Under the pieces are notes generated by a model, which did not search any database, had not been told where the DNA came from, and saw only the letters and a list, made by a program, of their open reading frames with translations. This document shows, piece by piece, positions 6,103 to 9,305 of a stretch of DNA of 9,305 nucleotides (its first letter is position 1; every line of letters begins with the position of its first letter). The translations under genes and the position numbers were made by a program. The stretch comes from Bacillota bacterium (GTDB taxonomy: Bacteria > Bacillota > Desulfotomaculia > Desulfotomaculales > Desulfallaceae). The stretch is from positions 1-9,305 of the forward strand of contig WQUS01000328.1 of NCBI GenBank assembly GCA_009781965.1. The letters run 5' to 3'.

Positions 6103-6173
6103 GGCACGCAAACCCGTTAACCGTAAGCGATTTCTCGGAGAGTATGAGCGCACGGTTAACGGGTTTGCGTGCC
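6103..6173. repeat. Copy B hairpin: perfect 22-bp stem with 27-nt loop
   Basis: The left arm 6103-6124 and right arm 6152-6173 are exact reverse complements. The loop 6125-6151 differs from copies A and C at one position (CTCGGAGAG instead of CTCGAAGAG), and the inner CTC/GAG pairing is retained. The arms differ from those of copy C at six positions each, all compensated. The downstream flank 6171-6194 is identical to that of copy C over 24 nt. Confidence 0.93.
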
Positions 6174-6210
6174 GGCTCGATGCTGAACAGTAACGTGTGA
6201 CCAGTAACCA

Positions 6211-6777
6211 TCATTTAAGCAGCTCAATCTGTTGCAGTAAGGTCCCCTCGTCAATAGCGCCTTGCAGCTCTTTTACAATATTGCCGTCCCGGTCAATGAA
6301 AATCGTCGTCGGTATCGCGCCCACGGCATACTGCGTAGCGGCGTCCTGTTTGGTATCAAAATAAACCGGGAATGAGAAATCCTGTTCCTTTATGAACCGC
6401 ATACCGCTTTCTTTTGTTTCCCGCCGGCCGTCCGTAAGGTCCACCATCACAAAGGTAACCTGCGACCCAACCGATCCATAGACCTTGTTGAATTCAGGCA
6501 TTTCACCCCGGCAGGGCGGACACCAACTGGCCCAAAAATTCAACACCATTGGTTTGCCAAACAGCTTCGACAAGCTCACGTTCTTGCCATTGACATCCAC
6601 AACCGTAAAATCAGGCGCTTTTTTCCGGCCATTTTCTACCTGCCCGCTATTTTGCTTCGCCGGATTGTCATTTTGCGGCGCTGCTTCACCGCCCAGTCGA
6701 TGATAGGCAAAAGCGCCCACGATGATCAACAGGACCAATACTGTGATTAAGGTTAATGTTCTCGTATTTTTGGCCAT
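6211..6777 (-). CDS. resA: Membrane-anchored thioredoxin-like protein (ResA/TlpA family)
   Basis: This is an extracytoplasmic thiol-disulfide reductase of 188 residues. A short positive N-terminus and one hydrophobic segment (about 8-24) anchor it in the membrane. After a polar linker the TlpA/ResA domain begins near APDFTVVDVNGK (54-65). The redox site is WCPPC (85-89) within NFWASWCPPCRGEMPEF, and the cis-proline loop is AIPTTIF (Pro156). The start is the ATG at 6777 with GGGGGAGG just upstream; a TTG 15 nt earlier lies inside that Shine-Dalgarno and is rejected. It follows ccdA by 36 nt on the same strand, the expected electron donor. Families of this type reduce apocytochrome c or other exported proteins; the exact target is inferred. 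The stop codon abuts the repeat element. Confidence 0.9.
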   Translation of the reverse strand: MAKNTRTLTLITVLVLLIIVGAFAYHRLGGEAAPQNDNPAKQNSGQVENGRKKAPDFTVVDVNGKNVSLSKLFGKPMVLNFWASWCPPCRGEMPEFNKVYGSVGSQVTFVMVDLTDGRRETKESGMRFIKEQDFSFPVYFDTKQDAATQYAVGAIPTTIFIDRDGNIVKELQGAIDEGTLLQQIELLK

Positions 6778-6790
6778 AACATCCTCCCCC

Positions 6791-6826
6791 AAAAGTTAAT
6801 CTAAAAAGTTAATCTAAAAAGTTAAT
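6791..6826. repeat. 13-bp-period tandem repeat across the ccdA stop
   Basis: AAAAGTTAATCT (6791-6802), AAAAAGTTAATCT (6803-6815) and AAAAAGTTAAT (6816-6826) form nearly three units. The ccdA stop (6816-6814, minus) sits at a unit junction, and the extra units make up most of the spacer between ccdA and the resA Shine-Dalgarno. Confidence 0.9.
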
Positions 6827-7479
6827 AATGAAAGAAAATACCCCACGTAGCCGGTCGCCATCAAGAGACCAACGATAATCAGCAATCCGCCCGATATATA
6901 ATTGATGATCTGATAATTTCTTTTGATAAAATCAAAGGTGTCTTTAAGCTGGTCAATCAACAACGCGCTGAGGAAAAAGGGGATCCCCAAACCCAAGGAA
7001 AAGGTCAACAGCATGGCAATGCCTTTCAGCAATGAACCGCCCAAGGAAGCTATCAACAAAGCAGAACCCAAAAACGCGCCCACGCAAGGCGTCCAGCTGA
7101 TGGAAAAAGCCATCCCGAACAGCAGAGCGGGAAAAAAACCTAAGGTTTTGACAGCCGCACCTCTGTTGCTGATCCGGTTTAGCAAGCCAATCTTAAGCAG
7201 TCCGATAAAATTCAGACCAAACACAATCATAATCAGACCGGCCACAATATTGACAACCTCTTTGTAGCGGATCAGCAACCCGCCCACTGTCCCAGCCAAA
7301 GCGCCCATCGTAACAAAAACAATGGTAAAACCTAACACAAAGGCAGAAGCATTGAGCATGGTCTTCCTTTTATCCGTTTCGCCGGCCGCAAAATATGAGA
7401 TATAGATTGGCAGCATCGGCAACAGACAAGGCGATATGAAGGTGATAATCCCTTCCAGAAACAACAAAACATACTGCAT
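6814..7479 (-). CDS. ccdA: Cytochrome c biogenesis/thiol-disulfide transporter CcdA
   Basis: CcdA is a polytopic membrane protein that carries reducing equivalents from cytoplasmic thioredoxin to extracytoplasmic thioredoxin-like proteins. It has 221 residues and about six hydrophobic helices, the normal size for the short CcdA form. The two redox cysteines are in the characteristic contexts FISPCLLPMLP (Cys18) and SWTPCVGAFLGS (Cys132), related to each other as in the internal repeat of the family. The ATG at 7479 is preceded by AAGGGTGA. It lies 51 nt after the methyltransferase gene and 36 nt before resA, so the three are probably one operon and ResA is the natural partner. Confidence 0.94.
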   Translation of the reverse strand: MQYVLLFLEGIITFISPCLLPMLPIYISYFAAGETDKRKTMLNASAFVLGFTIVFVTMGALAGTVGGLLIRYKEVVNIVAGLIMIVFGLNFIGLLKIGLLNRISNRGAAVKTLGFFPALLFGMAFSISWTPCVGAFLGSALLIASLGGSLLKGIAMLLTFSLGLGIPFFLSALLIDQLKDTFDFIKRNYQIINYISGGLLIIVGLLMATGYVGYFLSLLTF

Positions 7480-7530
7480 AAGATCACCCTTAAATATGGG
7501 CCGCCAACAGAATTATTGATGGGCAAAATA

Positions 7531-8469
7531 TTATTGTTTGGTGGCTTTAATCAGTTGTCTGCCGCCGACCTCCTGCCAGGGAGCAACGGTAAAACCGGCG
7601 TCGGCCAGCCAGGTTTGATATTGCTCATAGGTCCAGGTGCCGCCGGAAACAGTATTCACCAGCATATTAACCCCAAATATGGCCGGCCAGACACCGGCGC
7701 CACGGATCATATCATTAATTACAACCTGTCCGCCCGGCCGCAGCACTTGGGCCGCCGCCAAAAACAAAGCCCGGTTCTCCGGTTCGCCATAAATATGGCA
7801 GACATTGCCCAAGTAAACCAGATCATAAGGCCCGGGCGGCAGGCCTTGGGTAAAATCACCGGCAATCATCTCAATGGGCAAAGTCTGATCCAGCTCCGGC
7901 CGCATCATGTCAATGACCTCGGGCAAGTCCAGTACGGTAATCCTGGCCTGCCCGGCTGCAAAAGCTTTGGCGTAAGTAAGAGGACCGCCGCCCACATCCA
8001 GCACTTTAGGGTGCGGGGGCAAGTCTTGCAAACAATACCCGGCAATCTGGGCCGCTGATTTTTGCGCCCCTCTGGTCATGGCTTTAATAAAGTGCGTATT
8101 GCGCTCGGCGCTGCTGTCCCGGGAAGCCGGCTTACCGGTTTTCAACACCTCCGGCAATTGGATCCAGGACTTAATTAAGTTATACGCATGCATAAAAGCA
8201 AAACCGGTATATTGTTCATCGTCAGCCTGGTAAAAAATCTTTTCCGCTGCCGGGGAAAGCTTAAGCAGTTCACCTTCGTAAACCAGATATTGCAAAGAGA
8301 GCAACGCTTCGACAATCACCCACAGGGCTCTGGAATCGACTTGCATCCTGGCGGTTAATTCCTGTAAGGTGCAGGGAGCCTTGTGCAGCTGCGCGAATAG
8401 ACCTGTTTGTGTTGCCGCGCCAACAATTAAAAATTCCTGGGGCACTTGAAATGAACTTGTATTGGGCAT
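7531..8469 (-). CDS. SAM-dependent O-methyltransferase-like protein (Methyltransf_2 type)
   Basis: This is a 312-residue protein with the two-part layout of the plant-type/hydroxyindole O-methyltransferase family. An N-terminal winged-helix dimerisation-like domain (about 10-85) contains TLQELTARMQVDSRALWVIVEAL. The C-terminal Rossmann domain carries motif I VLDVGGGPLTYAKAF (156-170), TVLDLPEVI (178-186; Asp181 a likely ribose contact) and GDFTQGLPPGPYDLVYL (204-220). NVCHIYGEPENRALF (222-236) follows: His225 aligns with the catalytic His of the HDWxDE motif, but the following Asp is Ile. It ends with VLRPGGQVVINDM (242-254). The substrate is unknown; related enzymes methylate phenols, pigments or quinone-like compounds. 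ATG 8469 follows GGGGAGGAAAGG. It is the first gene of the operon with ccdA and resA, suggesting a link to redox or cofactor chemistry, which is inference. Confidence 0.85.
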   Translation of the reverse strand: MPNTSSFQVPQEFLIVGAATQTGLFAQLHKAPCTLQELTARMQVDSRALWVIVEALLSLQYLVYEGELLKLSPAAEKIFYQADDEQYTGFAFMHAYNLIKSWIQLPEVLKTGKPASRDSSAERNTHFIKAMTRGAQKSAAQIAGYCLQDLPPHPKVLDVGGGPLTYAKAFAAGQARITVLDLPEVIDMMRPELDQTLPIEMIAGDFTQGLPPGPYDLVYLGNVCHIYGEPENRALFLAAAQVLRPGGQVVINDMIRGAGVWPAIFGVNMLVNTVSGGTWTYEQYQTWLADAGFTVAPWQEVGGRQLIKATKQ

Positions 8470-8492
8470 GGCGCCTTTCCTCCCCTGCCGGT

Positions 8493-8521
8493 TTTATACT
8501 CTATCATTACACTACCAATAA
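8493..8521 (-). promoter_or_regulatory. Promoter with overlapping shared operator motif, methyltransferase-ccdA-resA operon
   Basis: On the minus strand TATAAA (8498-8493) is a good -10, placed 17 bp after a weak -35 TTATTG (8521-8516). The start would be near 8486, giving a very short leader. Spacer and -35 are covered by the motif TATTGGTAGTGTA (8520-8508), identical to 404-392. In both places an A/T-rich -10-like hexamer begins 9 nt after the motif. A repressor bound here would block polymerase. Confidence 0.5.
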
Positions 8522-8559
8522 TCATTTACTCAACAGCATCTGCTTGTCCAGCCAGACTT

Positions 8560-9081
8560 TTAAGGACGCGGGTTTTTGGGCACTTTGAGCTTTTGGTCCA
8601 GCTGCAATATGGACTTGTCGGTTAAACCGTTCAGCTCGGCAATTTGAGACGCATAACTGGCGGTGCCAAATAAATAGACGGAAATCCCGTTCAAAGTGTC
8701 GCCGGCCTTGACGGTATATTCGTCATAACCGCCACCGGCCGAAGGCTTTGGCTGGGGTTTGCCGGTGGTGGCGCCGGCAGTGTTCGGTTTGGGGTTCGTA
8801 CTCGGTTTGGGGTTGGCGCCCTGAGGCAGGTTGCCATTTTGCTCGATAGTGTCTTGTAAAATGGTAATTCTCCCTTTTAAATTTTCCGCCTCCACGGCCA
8901 GCTTTTTATTCTCAATTTCCAGAAAAGCTTTTTCATTGTTGGCGTACCAGACGCCAACCAATGAAATAACCGCAATGACAACTGCCAGCAAGGTCAGCAT
9001 CCGCCAGCGGAAGATTTCTTTTTTGGCCGGATTCTCCTCATGAGGTTGATCAATTATTCTGTCTGCTCTGCGCCTGGGCAT
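8560..9081 (-). CDS. Membrane-anchored coiled-coil protein with C-terminal LysM domain
   Basis: This is a 173-residue protein. It has a basic cytoplasmic N-terminus (1-27), one transmembrane helix (about 28-46) and a charged, heptad-like segment probably forming a coiled coil (about 49-82, KAFLEIENKKLAVEAENLKG). A Pro/Lys/Asn/Gly-rich linker with NPKP repeats (about 86-118) leads to a LysM domain (about 121-168) starting YTVKAGDTLNGIS and ending LDQKLKVP. LysM domains bind the N-acetylglucosamine glycans of peptidoglycan, so the protein likely spans from membrane to wall. Membrane helix plus coiled coil resembles FtsL/DivIC-type layouts, but I see no firm homology. The ATG at 9081 follows an AAAGG sequence, and an extended -10 promoter lies 36 nt upstream. 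The gene may be transcribed alone; no clear terminator separates it from the methyltransferase 90 nt downstream. Confidence 0.85.
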   Translation of the reverse strand: MPRRRADRIIDQPHEENPAKKEIFRWRMLTLLAVVIAVISLVGVWYANNEKAFLEIENKKLAVEAENLKGRITILQDTIEQNGNLPQGANPKPSTNPKPNTAGATTGKPQPKPSAGGGYDEYTVKAGDTLNGISVYLFGTASYASQIAELNGLTDKSILQLDQKLKVPKNPRP

Positions 9082-9116
9082 ATGTTCATACCTTTCTTTA
9101 ATCTGCTAATTTAAAT

Positions 9117-9125
9117 ATTATAGCA
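9117..9125 (-). promoter_or_regulatory. Extended -10 promoter of the LysM protein gene
   Basis: On the minus strand TGC-TATAAT (9125-9117) is a consensus extended -10 element. No good -35 is present, which an extended -10 can compensate. The start would be near 9110, about 30 nt before the ATG at 9081. Confidence 0.7.
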
Positions 9126-9183
9126 TAGGAAGCGCAGGAATACCATTGCATAAAGACAGGTGAAGATATGGGTAAAAACTATT

Positions 9184-9305
9184 GGTTACTGGTTACTGGT
9201 AACAAGTTACTGTTCAGCATCGAGCCGGCCCGTAAAGTTATTAACCGTGCGCTCATACTCTTCGAGAAATCGCTTACGGTTAATAACTTTACGGGCCTGG
9301 GCTAC
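9184..9305 (-). repeat. Repeat unit copy C (complete hairpin, opposite orientation, runs off window)
   Basis: Arms 9227-9248 and 9276-9297 are exact reverse complements (22 bp) around a 27-nt loop (9249-9275). Read on the minus strand, the loop equals that of copy A and the outer flank 9229-9206 equals 6171-6194. The end towards the LysM gene carries a short tandem GGTTACT-GGTTACT-GGTAAC (9184-9203), related to the terminal GTTACTGG of the composite element. The other end (CCTGGGCTAC) matches copies A and B and continues beyond the window. Confidence 0.93.

Larger units (their letters stand above)
5939..6208. repeat. Composite palindromic repeat element with terminal inverted repeats (MITE-like)
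   Basis: This insertion-like block between cfa and resA is bounded by perfect 11-bp inverted ends, GTTACTGGTCA (5939-5949) and TGACCAGTAAC (6198-6208). Inside are two direct copies of one repeat unit: A (5951-6034, lacking its right arm) and B (6071-6194, complete), joined by a 7-bp-period tandem array. TCATTT occurs directly before the left end (5933-5938) and 2 nt after the right end (6211-6216), a possible target duplication that includes the resA stop codon. It encodes no transposase, and the reading frames across it are by-products of the repeats. A third copy of the unit lies at 9206-9305 in the opposite orientation. Confidence 0.75.

Noticed and set aside
6103..6173. Retron msr/msd or group II intron remnant
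   Set aside because: The hairpin is suggestive, but no reverse transcriptase gene or intron domain V-like sequence is present, and multiple copies occur in intergenic sites.
5951..6194. Possible CRISPR array
   Set aside because: There are only two direct copies of about 84-124 bp, with an internal long palindrome and no regular short spacers.
5831..6214. Two reading frames (one on each strand) through the repeat element, with recurring peptides such as NRKRFLEEYERTV and NRALILSEKSLTVN
   Set aside because: The peptide repeats follow directly from the palindromic DNA repeats and the 7-bp array. They lack ribosome-binding sites and run into flanking sequence, so they are not real genes.
7516..8058. 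180-codon frame on the plus strand opposite the methyltransferase gene
   Set aside because: It is antisense to a gene with clear SAM-binding motifs; the translation shows no domain.

Overview
The window looks like a chromosomal segment of a low-to-mid GC anaerobic Bacillota (Firmicute). The signs are strong AGGAGG/GGGGG Shine-Dalgarno sequences, use of TTG and GTG starts, a Gram-positive-style CcdA/ResA thiol-redox pair, a membrane-anchored LysM protein, de novo cobalamin assembly (CobS) and a phenylacetate-CoA-ligase-type enzyme. The mix of genes would fit Sporomusaceae/Negativicutes or Peptococcaceae-like bacteria, but this is inference. Nothing in the window fixes the genus.

Layout from left to right. 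(1) At 1-287 (-) is the N-terminal part of a ZnuA-type metal-binding lipoprotein that runs off the left edge. (2) At 288-592 is a divergent control region holding an 18-bp palindrome and a near-consensus sigma-54 promoter. (3) At 593-1882 (+) is an MFS permease. It converges on (4) paaK (1991-3331, -), with a shared bidirectional terminator between them. (5) At 3332-3786 is an AT-rich gap without a gene, rich in short inverted repeats and TTGGCA motifs. (6) cobS (3787-4548, -). (7) cfa (4654-5838, -), separated from cobS by a perfect 12-bp-stem hairpin. (8) At 5939-6208 is a composite palindromic repeat element. (9) At 6211-8469 (-) is a compact three-gene operon: O-methyltransferase-like protein, CcdA and ResA/TlpA. 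(10) At 8560-9081 (-) is a LysM membrane protein. (11) At 9184-9305 is another copy of the repeat element, in the opposite orientation and cut by the window edge.

How genes may work together. CcdA would pass electrons across the membrane to the anchored thioredoxin-like ResA, keeping extracytoplasmic thiols reduced, for example for cytochrome c maturation. The methyltransferase heads the same transcription unit, with an unknown substrate. A 13-bp motif, TACACTACCAATA, sits at the same distance from a plausible -10 box in front of both the ZnuA-like gene and the methyltransferase operon, which suggests a shared regulator. The MFS permease and the aryl-acid CoA ligase are convergent neighbours and could be an uptake and activation pair for an aromatic acid, but this rests only on proximity and family.

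The most unusual structure is the repeat family at 5951-6194 and 9206-9305. Its ~27-nt loop and outer flanks are nearly invariant. Its 22-bp stem differs at six positions between two full copies, and all six changes are matched on the opposite arm, so both stems stay perfectly paired.
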